The translations under genes were made by a program, and so were the position numbers. From Liquidambar formosana (taxonomy: Eukaryota; Streptophyta; Magnoliopsida; Saxifragales; Altingiaceae), in the NCBI GenBank assembly GCA_039720395.1, contig CM077824.1, positions 24,505,278-24,569,277 on the forward strand: a stretch of 64,000 bases of DNA, written 5' to 3'. Shown here in pieces: positions 36,290 through 48,995 of this stretch. Every line of letters starts with the position of its first letter. The stretch's first letter is position 1. Under the pieces are notes generated by a model, which was not told the origin of the DNA, did not search any database, and saw only the letters and a list, made by a program, of their open reading frames with translations.

Positions 36290-39240
36290 ATGAACAAGCT
36301 TTTAACATTCCCCTTCTTTCTCCTTCTCCTCCCTATCCTAGTACTGGGAGAGTGCACGTGCGATACCCAAGAGGATGATCGTGACAAAGACCAAGCTCTT
36401 AAATATAAATTGGCAGCCATCGCTTCGATACTTACTGCCGGTGCAATCGGAGTTTGTCTTCCAATACTAGGGAAGGTGATACCAGCATTACGTCCTGAAA
36501 AGGATATATTCTTCATCATCAAAGCATTCGCGGCGGGTGTGATCCTATCGACAGGGTTAATTCACGTACTCCCTGATGCATTCGAGCACTTGACGTCGCC
36601 GTGCCTTAGCGATCACCCATGGGGTGACTTTCCCTTCACGGGCTTTGTGGCCATGCTTTCAGCAATCGGTACTTTGATGGTGGACGCTTTTGCCACCTCG
36701 TACTACAGGAAGTCGCACTTTAATAAGGCTCAGCCTGTTGGTGGAGATGAAGAGAAGGACGGAGAACATGCGGGCCACGTGCATGTTCATACGCATGCAA
36801 CTCATGGTCATTCGCATGGATCGGTTGTTTCAGCTGAGGATATGGCTTCCTCGGAGCTTCTTCGGCACCGTGTTATATCGCAGGTAATCTTGATTTTCTT
36901 CCATTCTTGTTTCATGATTTTTTATTGTATAATCAGATATACTGAATTTTGTATTTCTTCCAGTTTTTTTTCTTTTTTTATTGGGAATTTTTAGCGATTT
37001 GTTCCTCTCGAATAGAAACATCTGAGGTGTTTTTCATTTTTTTTTATTTTTTTTTGAACGAAACCCAAAAAAAAAAAAAAAAAAAAAAAAAAAGGAGTAT
37101 GTTTTAGATTGATCATTTTGGGTATGGGAGGAAATAAATGCACGGCTGAGAGCCGTGCTAGCTGTGCAATCTGTCCTAGGAGTGCAGGATGTCCCAGACA
37201 TGATAGATACACACATATATCTTTTATCTATATATATATATATGTATACTTAGACTTGTATGTACAACTGCATCTGATTAATTGATATTCGGTTGACCCA
37301 TCGGTGTTGGGTCACTGAATTTTATTCTTTCATATTTATTTTTCCCCAAAATTATAGATTTGGGAGATATATATATATATATATTGGTTTGATTTGGGAG
37401 AGATATTTGATGGAAAATGAATGGATGCTGTTGTGGTACAGGTTTTGGAGTTGGGGATTGTGGTGCATTCTGTAATTATTGGGATTTCTTTGGGGGCTTC
37501 TGAAAGTCCAAAAACAATAAGGCCTCTGGTAGCTGCCCTGACCTTCCATCAGTTTTTCGAGGGCCTGGGACTTGGCGGATGCATCTCTCAGGTATCAATT
37601 CCATGCTACTCTATATAAAATTTTCCCTCACTTTGGAAAATTTTTGAGGTATCAATTCCTGCAAGTCCTTATAAGAACAGGACAGACAGAGAGACAGAGA
37701 GATGTATGCATCTGTTACAAGGATTTTTTGAATTATATCTCTCGTGATGGTCCAGACCAGGGATTGTCCTCAGCCGATTATTAGCCAAAATATTAAAAAT
37801 TCTCTAGCCAAATTTTGGCAAGAAGCAGACATTTTCAAGTCTTCTGCAAATTCTACGTTAACTTTCCTTCAATTGAATTTGGTGTCCTCAATACATTCAA
37901 AGTACTGAATTTTTCGCAAATAAGAAGCTGAAATTTTTCAAAAGTCATCAAATGACACCATGTCTGTGTTCAACATGTTGCTCAGTTGCTGAAGTATGTT
38001 AAAGCAGCTTTTCAACTGTTCCAATCTTCAAAGCTTGCAGATACTAAAATTGGCTACTTCTTCATTGTTTTCATTGTTCCTATCTGTTCTCACGCATATA
38101 GACAGAAGCTTATCTTTATAGGGAAAAGAAATCACAACTTATTGTGGAAAAGTGGTTTGAAACTCATATACTATTTTCCTTGTTCTCACGCATATAGACT
38201 GAAGTATGTTGGTTAATTTGACGTTTATTATTTAATGTGTTTGGATACTCATATACTATTTTCCTTGTTCAGATATCCTCTTGTTTCCCTTCCCTCAAAT
38301 GTACCAAAAAATGTTTGGGGAAGATGATGTCCATTCCTAACTGTTCTAAATAAACGCCTCCCCCACACCCCCCCCCCCCCCCCCCCCCCCCCCCAAACAA
38401 AAAAAAAAAAAAAAATACAAAATTTCAATTACTGGCAAGAACTTGGTATTCCAATCCCATGCTATGTTTCGTCTCTGTTTCAATTTCTCTTTGTTAGAAC
38501 CTTCAAGTTACATTTGAACATGGCCAATGGATACATTTTGAACTTTCTTTCCATTCCAAAGAACTTAGAACCTGTTTATAAATTCTGAAAGAGCTGTTTT
38601 ATCTTTTCTTGTAATCAAAGTTTATTTCCCTACTTGCCTCTTTATTTGAACATATGGTTCAACTCTTCACTGCTTGGTTTTGAACTCTAAAACGAAATTC
38701 ATTTTAGGCTCCGTTTGGATCCTAGAAAGTAGGAGGGAAAGGAAAAGAAAAATGTTTAAAATTGCTTAAAAATAGATTCCTTTCTTTAGCATTTTAATCA
38801 TTTTCCTTTTCTTTCCCTTAGACTTTCCAGGATTCAAACAGAGGCCAAGTGTCTATGCATGTACGTTAGCAAAAAAAGAAAAAGAAAATAGTGTGAACTT
38901 AAATCTTCCTTTTGCTTTGTTGTTGTTTTTGTAGGCAAAATTCAAGTCTCGAGCTGTTACAATAATGGCACTCTTCTTCTCTCTTACAACCCCAGTTGGG
39001 ATTGCAATTGGTATTGGAATATCAAATGGTTACGATGACAATAGCCCTACTGCCCTTATCGTTGAAGGGATCTTTAATGCTGCATCAGCAGGAATCTTGA
39101 TCTACATGTCGCTTGTGGATCTTCTTGCAGCTGATTTCATGAACCCCAAGATGCAAAGCAGTGGAAGGCTTCAAATAGGGGCAAATGTCTCACTTCTTCT
39201 TGGGGCTGGTTTGATGTCTCTCTTGGCCAAATGGGCTTGA
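36290..39240 (+). CDS. ZIP: ZIP-family zinc/iron-regulated metal transporter, 3 exons
   Basis: Exons 36290-36883, 37442-37591 and 38935-39240 (introns 558 and 1343 bp, all GT-AG, phase 0) encode 349 residues, the usual size for plant ZIP proteins that move Zn2+ or Fe2+ into the cytoplasm. A hydrophobic signal-like start (1-20) is followed by a Cys-rich outer segment, membrane spans about 40-60, 75-97 and 113-138, and a variable loop with eight His in residues 160-176 ([15 protein letters not shown]). Next come the family signature [10 protein letters not shown] (His207) and HQFFEG (His234, Glu238), then further spans to a C-terminal LLAKWA. The loop and signature are closest to what I know of the ZIP1/ZIP3/ZIP5 group; the exact orthologue is not decided. 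All motifs are intact, so the gene is probably functional. The ZDRE suggests zinc-deficiency control. Confidence 0.96.
38368..38415 (+). repeat. Poly-C / poly-A tract in ZIP intron 2
   Basis: About 27 C are followed, after a short break, by about 17 A. Its length is easily misjudged in assembly. Confidence 0.9.
38707..38846. mobile_element. Small MITE in ZIP intron 2
   Basis: Ends GGCTCCGTTTGGATCCT...AAAGT and, inverted, GGCCTCTGTTTGAATCCT...AAAGT form terminal repeats of about 25 bp around 140 bp. GTTTGGAT-type ends are common in plant MITEs. No clear target duplication is present. Confidence 0.7.
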
Positions 39241-39372
39241 AGCTGAGTTTCCTGTAAAGCTTTTATGCCCATGCCTCTCTTTTTTTGAACACTGTAGCTT
39301 TACGTTACGGTTTACAAGTAGAAATATCATTTTCTTCTTTTTTAATCTAGTTATCTTTTCAATTTCAACCTA

Positions 39373-39378
39373 AATAAA
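39373..39378 (+). terminator. Polyadenylation signal of the ZIP gene
   Basis: AATAAA lies 133 bp after the stop codon, a fitting distance for a plant 3' UTR. Confidence 0.6.
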
Positions 39379-39419
39379 AGAAGGCTTTGGTTGTTTCAAT
39401 GGAAGTCGTCTTTGTGGTA

Positions 39420-40561
39420 AAAAAAGATTTTGTTTAGTTGTTTACTAGCCTAATTAGTGCAGCTGCCTGTGTTGGCAACTAAATTTTGTTTTATTGGAAT
39501 TCCAAATTATTTCATGTCTTATATTAGTCCAGAGGACTATTTGGAACCATTGTTTTAGCATGTGTTTAGGAATTAATTGGTTTCCATTTTAACCAAGGGA
39601 GGCTAAAGAAAAGAAAGATGCATGTCATGCAAATTGATATGAGGATTCCTTTACCCTCTATTTGGTTCATGGATTCTACCAAGGAAAAAAAAATGGAAGG
39701 GAAAAAAAATGAGGAGGAAAGAAAATGAAAGGAAAAGATTAAATCATATCAAGCCAAAATTATTCCAATTCTTCTTCTTCCTCTAATTTTCCATTGCAAC
39801 CAAATAAAGAAAAGAACAATTCTTCATATTTTATTTGAAAATATTTGGAACTTGCAAGATTCTGTATAGAATATGTATGGCTAAGTTAAGATGGGCGTTT
39901 GAATGATGTCGGAGAATATTTACAGGTTTTAGATCTAGTCAGTGTTGAATAAGGGCGAAACATGGATATATAGTAGGATACTTGTACCATTATAAGTTGA
40001 ACCAGCTCGAGCACACTATGAAGGGGGAAACAAAAAGGAATAAAGAAGAATTAGAATGCTTACTTAGGTTAAACTACACTTGTGTACTTACTCTCTGCAA
40101 AAACTGGTCTTTACAACTTGATGCTTTCACATGGCTTCTCCACATGCCTTCAAAGTCAAACCAAGGCTACCTTTTGATAGAGAGAGGATAACTCACAAGA
40201 AACTTCTTGGTATTGCTTGCCGATAATATTTGTCTTGATCAATATATTCTGTTCATCTTGTTTTTCCTGGTTGATTTTTGGTTATACGGCCCGGGATGGC
40301 CCGCAAGTCTCTTTCGCCCAACAACTTAATAGAGTAGTGAACTTTGCCAATGCTTTGCTTTGAATCTCAAAAGAATGTTATGAAAGTTGAATTATAACAT
40401 GTTCACATTATTTCACTTTTTCTCCGGGCTGGGTGTACACCAATCTTGGCCAAATATTTCGCCAATGTCCCTCATTTTGATCTATTGCTATTCCTTACAA
40501 ACTGCCTTAAGAAATATGCGAAAGGAAAATTTGTTTCCTACCCAAAGGAAAATTTCTTTTT
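39420..40561. other. Intergenic, no gene seen
   Basis: This is AT-rich DNA. The stretch 39652-39810 has weakly complementary ends (TATTTGGTT and reverse) and may be another worn MITE. Confidence 0.5.
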
Positions 40562-40783
40562 GAGTTAGGGGTGTGTTTGGCTGAGCAAATTGGAATTTAT
40601 CGGGGAATTTCAAAATTATGGGATTTAGAATCTCATCATTTGTGAATTTTCTTATTTGGGTAAACTGTTTTCCTGTAAAGATTCTATCTTGGACTTCCCA
40701 AACAAGGTGATTGATTAGGATGGAAATCCCATCCTTACCCAAAATCCCATCTACAAATACCTCATATAAACACACCCTAACTC
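40562..40783. mobile_element. MITE with GAGTTAGGG(G)TGTGTTT ends
   Basis: The left end GAGTTAGGGGTGTGTTT and the right end AAACACACCCTAACTC are inverted copies of each other around a 222-bp non-coding body. The GGTGTGTTTGG start is like Tourist/Harbinger MITEs. The target duplication is not clear. Confidence 0.78.
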
Positions 40784-41894
40784 GTAGCCAAAATGCAATA
40801 TGGAAGTCGTAATACATTACCTGAATGTGCAGAAAAATTCAAAACCGGCCTCCAGCCTGCTGAAGCCATTTAGAATCGGTATTGGTTCACCATTGTTTGC
40901 CCAAGGCTGGATCTAACACTGGGCAGGATTCAGAATGGAAATATAACCAAATATAATTATTCCATTCAGTGTTCTATTTTAGTGAGCCAGACAGCTAGTT
41001 TGGTTTTTAATTTTTTTTCAAAATAAACCATTTGATAAAATCCAATTTTGTCGTCATTTTTTGGTGAAGTGCAATATTCCTGTTAAGCCTCATTCAGAAG
41101 GATAAATCTTCATTCAACTAAATACCTATTCTAACACTCTGTTTGACAGCCATAAAAGGAAGAAAGAAAATTCATTTAATAGAGATGAAAAGAATGGAAA
41201 TACAATTTATTTCCCTTTATTCTGTTCGGTATGGGGGGAATTTAAAATAAAGAAATTCAATTAATAAATCTAATTTCTTTGAAATTACACCCCTTTAGAC
41301 TGGATTTTAGTACATGTATCAAAATCCCATCAAATCCCTTTTAATTCCTTTACAGTTATAAATCCTTCCATCCCAAATACTAGAATTCAAAATAATAACA
41401 CGAAAGAAATTAAAAGAGATCTATAATGCGGAAAATTTTTAATTCCTTCACAGAGCAGATTCTCTGCCCTTCCCAATACTATGTGAAAATTTTGCAGATT
41501 TCAAGGAAACTTTCAAAAAAAAAAAAAAAAAAAAGTGAAAATTTCAAAAATTTTTTATATGTTTGTTGAGATTAGGGTTTTCTGTTGTCTTCAAAGTAAT
41601 TCCTCATATCATATAGCATATAAATTTTTTTTTTTTCTCTACCTATGTTGGGTTTACCCTGTTTATCTCCCGTATTGTTTTTCATTATTGCTTCCTAAAT
41701 GGCTTTAAAAAAAAAAAACTCTAGCTCCAAAAGTTGATTCAACCAAAAAATCTTTATCAACTTGCTCTTTATGCACGCACTTGTGGAAGACATGGGCATA
41801 GGCGTAGAATTTGCCTGGGCATAGTGGTCCCTGCCTGCTAAGGAACTTATTTTTGTTGACTTCTCTAACAGAGGACAAGTGGATATAGTTGGGC
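40784..41894. other. Intergenic, no gene seen
   Basis: The segment is AT-rich, with A runs near 41516-41535 and 41708-41719. Nothing else is supportable. Confidence 0.5.
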
Positions 41895-41980
41895 GTCCAA
41901 TCAAATTTGAGGACCACCGTACCAGTTTGCCTAAACAACAATTCTAGTGTGAGAAAGTTCAAAGGAATCTAAGAACAAGT
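41895..41980 (+). repeat. First copy of an 86-bp tandem duplication
   Basis: The unit starts GTCCAATCAA and ends near AAGAACAAG. The second copy is 41981-42008 plus 44218-44273, split by the hAT-like element. Confidence 0.88.
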
Positions 41981-42008
41981 GTCCAATCAATTTGGGGACC
42001 ACCATACC

Positions 42009-44209
42009 CAGGGGCGGAGGGAGGGGGTGGGGGGCGGGTGCCAGAGGGGGCACTTGACCCTCCTCATCCATTCATAATTTTTTTTTACTATACATATATC
42101 TTCATGTTCCTAAATCTGACCCTTCTAAAAAAAAAAAAATTTTGGCCCCTCTGATTTTATAGTTGTACCCCTTTACTCCTCACTCTTTCATATTTTTTCT
42201 TCTTTGTGTAAATAGCTTTGATCTATTTGTGTCACATGTATTACTCAAGTCTCAAAACCGTCATCGACTCTTTGTTGTAAACTGGTGTTCTGCACAACAG
42301 GAGTACAAGACAAGTATCTCAAGTCGTCTTTTGTAAAAACTCTTTTTTAGTAGTTTTGTTGTCATGTACACTAATACTAGTAGGTTTTCTTTTAATTTTT
42401 TTGTGGAGTCCCTAAAGTTTTAGTTAGGGCTCTTGATTAGTGCTTGTACATGTTTCATGTACTTGGGTTATGCCCTTTTTTGGTTTAATACATACATTAT
42501 TTTATCAAAAAAAAAAAAATTATCAATGAATATTTAAGTTTTTGTATTAATTATTAAAATAAAAAAAAAATTTCTTTGTTCTTGTTAATTTTTATTGTGT
42601 ATTAGAAAAAAAAAAATAGTAGAAGGTTATTTCAAATGATTATTTAATTTATAAAGTTAGAAAGAAAAAAGAAGGTAAAATGCAAAAAACCCCCTCTTAT
42701 TATTACCCATTTTGCAGGTTACCCCCCTCTAATAAAAAAACCTCTAAAAAAACCCCTATATTGTGTAGGGTTAGCAAATACCCCCTTCCTTCCACATGCC
42801 ATTAGGTAAGTTAACAGAAAAATCTCACGTGATTGGCACGTGATACGGGTAGCATCATTTTATGACTGAAATGCCCTTCTGCACCACCTGATGTGGTTGC
42901 CACGTTAGCATTTTTTTTTTCTCCAGTTTTCTTCATGCCGTTTTCCATGGTGCATTGCCGGGACCTTCATAGTTTTCTTCACCACCTCCTTTGAATCCAA
43001 AGAGCTCTCCTCTACCAAAACCATCCAAAGAGCTAGACCGACCCCTAACCGTTGCAAAATCCCCAACTAGAAGATGAACCCATGAGCTTAAGGTTTTGGG
43101 AGCTTCATAGCAACCAATGGCAACATCGTTGGTGGTGCCGGCAAAGACCATCGATAGTGGAGATTTTGCAGGTGAGGGTTAATTGCTCAAGATTTGAACT
43201 CTTCCCCTTCTTCTCTTCCACCAGCGTGAATCGAACCAAATTAAATATGGGTATCCTCAAACCTCCTCACCAATAGAATTTCGTCCATCTTCTCCGATAA
43301 GGCGACGATTATAACAAAAAAACTACTATCTTTTGCGATTATCGATAGCAAGTCATGGTGATCCCAGAATAACCCTTTTCCTCCTTTCTACATTGCTTTT
43401 TTTTCCAAGATCCGTAGTCGTGCCATGTGTGCATTTCTTAGGCATTGACTTAGAATAACACTGATCCAAAGATGGCTTTACCGTCGTCATCTTCCTTTAA
43501 CGCCGTCATTGTCAACGATAATAGGGGCTAAGGTTATGTGGGTCTATGAGAGAGAAGACCTCTATCGTGCCATCACCGTCTCGCCATCGTTCTCCACCGG
43601 CAAGATTGTGTGCAGGCATCAGTGAGGAGTTTTCGCGCGACGAGTTTCCGCTGCCTTAGTTGCCATCCCCTTTTACTCCCCCATTACCATCTCACTCCAT
43701 GCCCCAATATGATCCATGGCTTCGTTTGGGTTTGTAATTGTTTTCCTTTATTGTGTTTGGATGTTCTTTTGGGCTTGTAGAATAAAAATTCATGTGTATA
43801 TATATATGTAACAAAAAGCAGAGTAGCAAATCGATGTGAGTGGATGGCTGGGTTTGAGGGTACAGACGCAGTGTATCATCGGCGATGGAGAAGCTAGACA
43901 TTCACAAAAGAGAGATGAAACATAAGGGGGGTTAGGGTAAACCCGTTATTTCATAAATATATTTAAAAATCATTTTTAAAACTCAAATATTAATATTTTA
44001 ATATTTTCTGTAAAGGGGTAAAATAGACATTTCAAGTTGTTGTTAATGGCGTACCCCTTGAAATAATATAGGGGGTTTTTTATTAGAAGGGGGTAACCTG
44101 CAAAATGGGTAATAATATGAGGGGTTTTTCTTTGCATTTTACCCCCCAAAAAATAGTAACATCCAAACAAAGTCGTTCCTGCTAGCATAAATTCCTAGAT
44201 CCGACACTA
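42009..44209. mobile_element. hAT-like non-autonomous element, TSD ACCATACC
   Basis: The left end CAGGGGCGGAG and the inverted right end TAGTGTCGGAT match the plant hAT pattern. Exact 8-bp ACCATACC flanks are at 42001-42008 and 44210-44217. The first copy of the local tandem duplication shows the corresponding empty site. A long-inverted-repeat element at 42674-44143 is nested inside; without it about 730 bp remain and no transposase is visible. Confidence 0.88.
42674..44143. mobile_element. Long-TIR Mutator-like element, possible Pack-MULE
   Basis: The left arm (about 42674-42780) starts GGTAAAATGCAAA and includes TTACCCATTTTGCAGGTTA. The right arm (about 44036-44143) is its inverted copy ending TTTGCATTTTACC. 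Arms of about 100 bp are typical of Mutator-like elements. The interior (about 42890-43700) is less AT-rich than the surroundings and looks like former coding DNA, but no long frame remains. No clear 9-bp duplication was found. Confidence 0.72.
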
Positions 44210-44273
44210 ACCATACCAGGTTGCATCAACAACAATTCTAGTGTTAGCAAGTTCAAAGGAATCTAACAACAAG

Positions 44274-44654
44274 AAAAGCTTATGCATGCTAAGCTTTCAT
44301 ACCCTAAAAACATGGAGAACATTCATGCTTTGTGTCCTTTTCTATGTAAGCCCGCAAGTTATTTTTGTAGGTCGAGTGGTTTTAGGATCTTTTGCTTAGA
44401 TCTTGGGTTCATCTCTTATCACTTCGATCTTTTTAAGGCTATGCCTATAGATTTTGTGATATAATTGTTTTGGTGTAAGTGGGATAGGAAAATTGCATGT
44501 GCCTAGGAGATTAGTCAATGTGTATCTGAAAACCTCTGATATAATTTTTCTGTTTCTGTTTCTTTTTCTTTTTGTTTTTCTTTTTTTATATAAATGAGAG
44601 AAAGAGTGAGTGAGATTTTGTGGGAAAGATTATGTAATGCGACAAAATCAGAAT
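44274..44654. other. Intergenic, no gene seen
   Basis: The segment includes a T-rich stretch near 44545-44590. Nothing else is supportable. Confidence 0.5.
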
Positions 44655-44923
44655 TGTTGGAAAGTCCCACATCCCTATCGATTAAATATCAAGTTTGACA
44701 TTACCTTATATATTTGTTTGGGACATCCATTTAACAGCTTAGGCTGTTAGGTTGGAAACTTAAGCATGTCATTGCTAGGTCCATTTCATTCGTACGCCCA
44801 TCTTTGTTGTCTATAGAAGGAGAGTGTTGGGTAAAGCTTTATATATATGTTATAACAGTTACCACTTCATCTATATATTTCGGCATCATCACTGAGTTTT
44901 CACATCATAGAGTATGTGCAATC
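44655..44923 (+). mobile_element. Possible LTR remnant
   Basis: TGTTGGAAAGTCCCACATC at 44655 and the following AAATATCAAGTTTGACAT-type segment resemble the start of a common plant copia/TRIM LTR. No matching end or duplication was found, and the family A LTR at 44924 follows. Confidence 0.35.
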
Positions 44924-47805
44924 TGTCACACCCCATTTTTGTCACCTTAGCTAGGACATATCATTTCATGTAGGATTTTGAGTCCTTTTTGAGTCTAGTC
45001 TTTTGCATTGAGTTTCTATGGCATTGAATATCATGTGTATGAATTTTGAGGTGATTTGGAGTTCATCTCGATGGTCATATAAGAACTTTTGCGACTTTAA
45101 GGGCATAATCGTCTTTTTAGCCGTATATTTCCCATTTGACTTTGGAACGAATCCCGAGTCATTCTCATGAGTTCATATGGTTATATAGAGTCCATATATA
45201 GGTTCAATTTCATGAATTAATGGTTTAAGATCAATTCGGCTCGTAATGGTTCGGGTTGGCTAAAAGACCCTTTCTTGGTTTGCTCAAATTGACTCATAAG
45301 ACCCAACCAATTTTCTCCCATTTGACTTCAATTGGGCTTTATTTATGTCCTAAACATGTTTAGAAAGATCAATTTTCGATTGGGAAAGCATTCGGTTCGA
45401 CCTTGTGTACCCAGCTTAGCGACGGTGAAGCACCATGGTTAACCACCTTTGTAAAACCTAACCATGCACCCATGGTTGAGGATTTTTGTCCTAAAATGCC
45501 TAAAAATGTGTTCCCCTTCGAAACACGGTCGTTTTGGCTTTTATTTCGTCAAAATCGGACTTAATTTGAAGATTTTAGGACTTCTACAGCAAGTGGGAGT
45601 CAAAACCGGAGAAAAAATGGAGGACCCTCGGGTAACCGTCCGGGGCTGGACGGTCAGCCATCCAAGCCCAGACGGCTAACCGTCCAGGCCTAGTTGGTCA
45701 CCCGAGGAATCCTTCTTTAAGTCAAACTCTGACTCTTCTTTCCCTCTTTTGACGGTTTCCTCCGCCAAAACAACTTGTCTGATATTCAGCACATAGGGGG
45801 AATGGCACTTTACACTTAGAGAGAGAGGGAGCTACAAGTTTGGAGAGCTAGAAGGACTTCAAGAGAAGGCTCTTCAACCCCAAGCAAGCAAGGAAACAAG
45901 AGGATTGAAGGCAAGGAAGAGTCTACAAGAGGTAAGCCTATCCCTTTTATGCTGAACATGAATTCCTGCTTCTCCTTCTTCTCTTTCTTCTTCTCCTTCT
46001 AGGATAGTTGTGGTGCATGCAATTGCTCTTCTTATGGATTGAATTCAATGTTTACATGATGTTATATGAATGATTTTAGGATAGTTCATGGCTTTATATG
46101 CTTGATAATCCCTGGTTTACTAAGGATTTGAAAGTATTACTCTTTCTATCCTCTTAAATCATGCATAGTTCACATGTTTAGGTTGCTGTGATTATTATCA
46201 TGAATTGATGCTCCTGTTAGTTAATATATATGATATGAATGATATTCATGATAATTTGAGCATGTCTTAGAGTCATTTAGTAGGTTTTTATGCATATTTG
46301 TGAGATTAGGGTTTCGGTAACCCTGAAATCGCGTAGGTCTTATACAGCATGCTTAGCTTAGCTTTTTGAGCTGTTGCTCATCATAGTCATTCTATATATA
46401 CTGCATATAGTTGAATCATGCTAGGTTTGCATTCATATAGTATATTTTATAGGTTTTTTTGGAGATATTATCCTTTTCTAAGGATAATTATCCTTTTCGT
46501 TGAGTGAGGTTTTGCATGAGAGTCCTCTGTGATGTGTTTAAGCATGAAATCTTTTCTGTTGTGTTCTAGGGTATATATTTTACGTAGGATATGCTGATTG
46601 CACCTCCCCATAATGACTTCCTTACGTGAAATTATCCTAGGATAATTTCGCTTAAGAAAGCTCGCCGTAGGAAGGTTTATTTTCATATTTTACATGAAAT
46701 ATCATCTTTTTGATTAGAATGAGCTTTGTTATCATGTTTATTGATGTTATTGGAGTCTCCCATGCTTGTTAGTGTGTCTTTGATAGGTTTTTATGCATGT
46801 TAGTCGAGTCATTGCATGTAGGATTGAGTTAGAGTCCCTAGTTATTCATTATTCTTGTTGTTTGCATGATTAATGGATGATTTTAGGCCTTGTCAAGGTT
46901 CTGTCCAGATTTGCATATTGCTTTCTTTGCATGATTTTGTGCACTTGTAAGGGTGCAAACAGGTACAATGCTTGTCCTATTGCAAATAGGGCTGCTATGG
47001 TCTGAAATGGCTAATGTTTGGAGCTTGTGCGCTCAGGTAAGTAGGGTTTGAAGGTGCCCCAATTCACCTTTCTTTTTCTTTCTTTTCTCTTCTCCCTCCT
47101 AGGGTTACTTCTTAATACAAGCTTATGGTAATTATCAAAGGTTTCCTTCAAATAATAAATTCTGGTTTTTTATCAAAGTTTTCCTCTTATGGAAGTTTTC
47201 CGTTTTGGATTAAATCGATGTATTTTCAAATAAGGAAACCTAGGGTTTTTACCATAGGTTTGTATTAGGTTGTAACCCTATTCTATTTCGAACTACGTGG
47301 ACTTTGATCCATGTATTTCGCTGCATGGTACGTAGGCGCTCTTCGTGAGGCTCAAGTCCGTTCTAGGATCCAAGTATCCTAGGCTTTTCTTTTCTTTTCT
47401 TCTTTTTTCTGTTTTGTTTTATTTGAGTGATTGTGCATGAGATGATTGGATGAAATATATGATATGCATGCTGCCTTGTGATGATATATGATGATATTTG
47501 AGTGGAAAAGATATTAAGTTAACCCAATCAAATTAAGAGACCAACTCGGGCGATGTGGGTGCCTATGGGTTTTTGCCCAGAACCTTCCCACGTCATAACT
47601 TAGCCCCCGAATCCAATTTTCTGGTTTCAAAGACTTTGCTTTTCCTTTAATGGAGTAATGTGGTTTTGAAAATAAAACATTTTTGTGGTTTTCCTCTTTT
47701 CCCTAAAAAATGAGGTGGCGACTCCTTTTTGTTTGTTGTCTTTAAACCCCTTATATTTTTGCCAAACCCTTGTGGGCTCTGCGCTTTCTTTTTCGTGGGT
47801 TCACA
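44924..47805 (+). mobile_element. Solo LTR, family A, plus strand
   Basis: It runs from TGTCACACCCCATTTTTG to GTGGGTTCACA (2882 bp) and is colinear with 24363-27370, including the GC-rich cluster near 45637-45703. Flanks CAATC (44919-44923) and TAATC (47806-47810) agree at four of five bases. Confidence 0.93.
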
Positions 47806-47911
47806 TAATCGTGTTTTTAGAGAGTAAGAATTTGCACTGATTCTTCAGTGTGGCACTCTGTGTCTAGCACATATCATTGTATTCTTGGACAGACGTTTGA
47901 ATAACTCAAAG

Positions 47912-48995
47912 TGTAACAACCTAAAAAATTATATGTTCAAATCTATGAGCTCAGTAAGAAATAAAAATTTCAAATAATGAAATTTTCTCTGGAATTACAT
48001 AATATGGTACATATGCGGAAGTGGTGGCTAACTCAGAAATCAACAACATTATGTTAGTCAAATAATTAAATAAAATTTACATAAACTTTATAGAAATAAC
48101 AAATAAAATAAATCAACAAGATAATCTCTCCAAATCTTGATCCCAATTCTACTACGTGCCTCCAACGATAATGACCTAAAAATATATTGGGGTGAGCGAC
48201 AACTGCTCAGTAGGAAATTTAATTCCTATACAATAAATAATGTTTCAAATATCACAAAATAGTAAATAAAATACAATAATAAGATACCTCAATTATATAC
48301 CTCAAATATCATCTCCAAATATTTGATTATTAATAAAATCAACCATCATCATATCTCATGACATAAAATCACCACTTTGAATATTTATCAATCGCTTTAC
48401 ATAAATTAAAACTCAACATATACACCAAAACATTCATCATTCATCATACAAGATTTAAACCCCCTACCTCAAATAAATGAATATAATGATCTGTCTCTCT
48501 AATTCTTATCTCTCTCTCTCTAATGCTCTAGTTCTTAGTTTGAATGTGTAGAATTTGGTTTGATGAGGAGGTATTTATAATGTATAAAGGTGATATTGAA
48601 TCACCATTCAATAGCATGACACATGTCTCCTATGCAATTAAAGTAGTACGATACAATGTCACATGTCCCCCCTCATGCAACTACGATAGCACATTGAATT
48701 ACACGTGTCCCATGCAAACACCCCTCTTCTTAGATTGCCACCTATCACCTCCATGCAAAGTTTATCTCCTACCATTTGCCACCTAGCCATTTCATGCAAA
48801 ATCCTAACTTAAAATTGTAAAACCTCACAAGTACAATTTCCATCTTAATTCTAGTGTTGACACCTCATACAATCCATGCAAATTTTATGCAAAATTTCCA
48901 AAATAATTATATGTTAACAACATTAATAATATTAAATCTATATAAATTTCATAATTTCCAAATTCTAACATATATTAATTATCTGGGGTGTTACA
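47912..48995 (+). mobile_element. Solo LTR, chromovirus-like gypsy type, TSD CAAAG
   Basis: It starts TGTAACAACC and ends GGGGTGTTACA (1084 bp), with CAAAG at 47907-47911 and 48996-49000. A GGGGTGAGC...GCTCAGTAGG segment near 48190-48215 is typical of such LTRs. Confidence 0.92.

Noticed and set aside
36259..36522. Minus-strand frame over the ZIP first exon
   Set aside because: It is a shadow of the true exon, which has the signal-like start and ZIP motifs.
38368..38415. C27/A17 tract as a functional G-quadruplex on the minus strand
   Set aside because: A homopolymer in an intron is more easily explained by slippage or assembly error; nothing else supports a role.
43052..43276. 74-residue ORF inside the long-TIR element
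   Set aside because: It is short, without motifs and overlapped by an antisense frame; at best it is a captured fragment.
44655..44923. Complete TRIM or Cassandra-type element
   Set aside because: Only the LTR-like start is recognisable. I found no 5S-like boxes, second LTR or target duplication.
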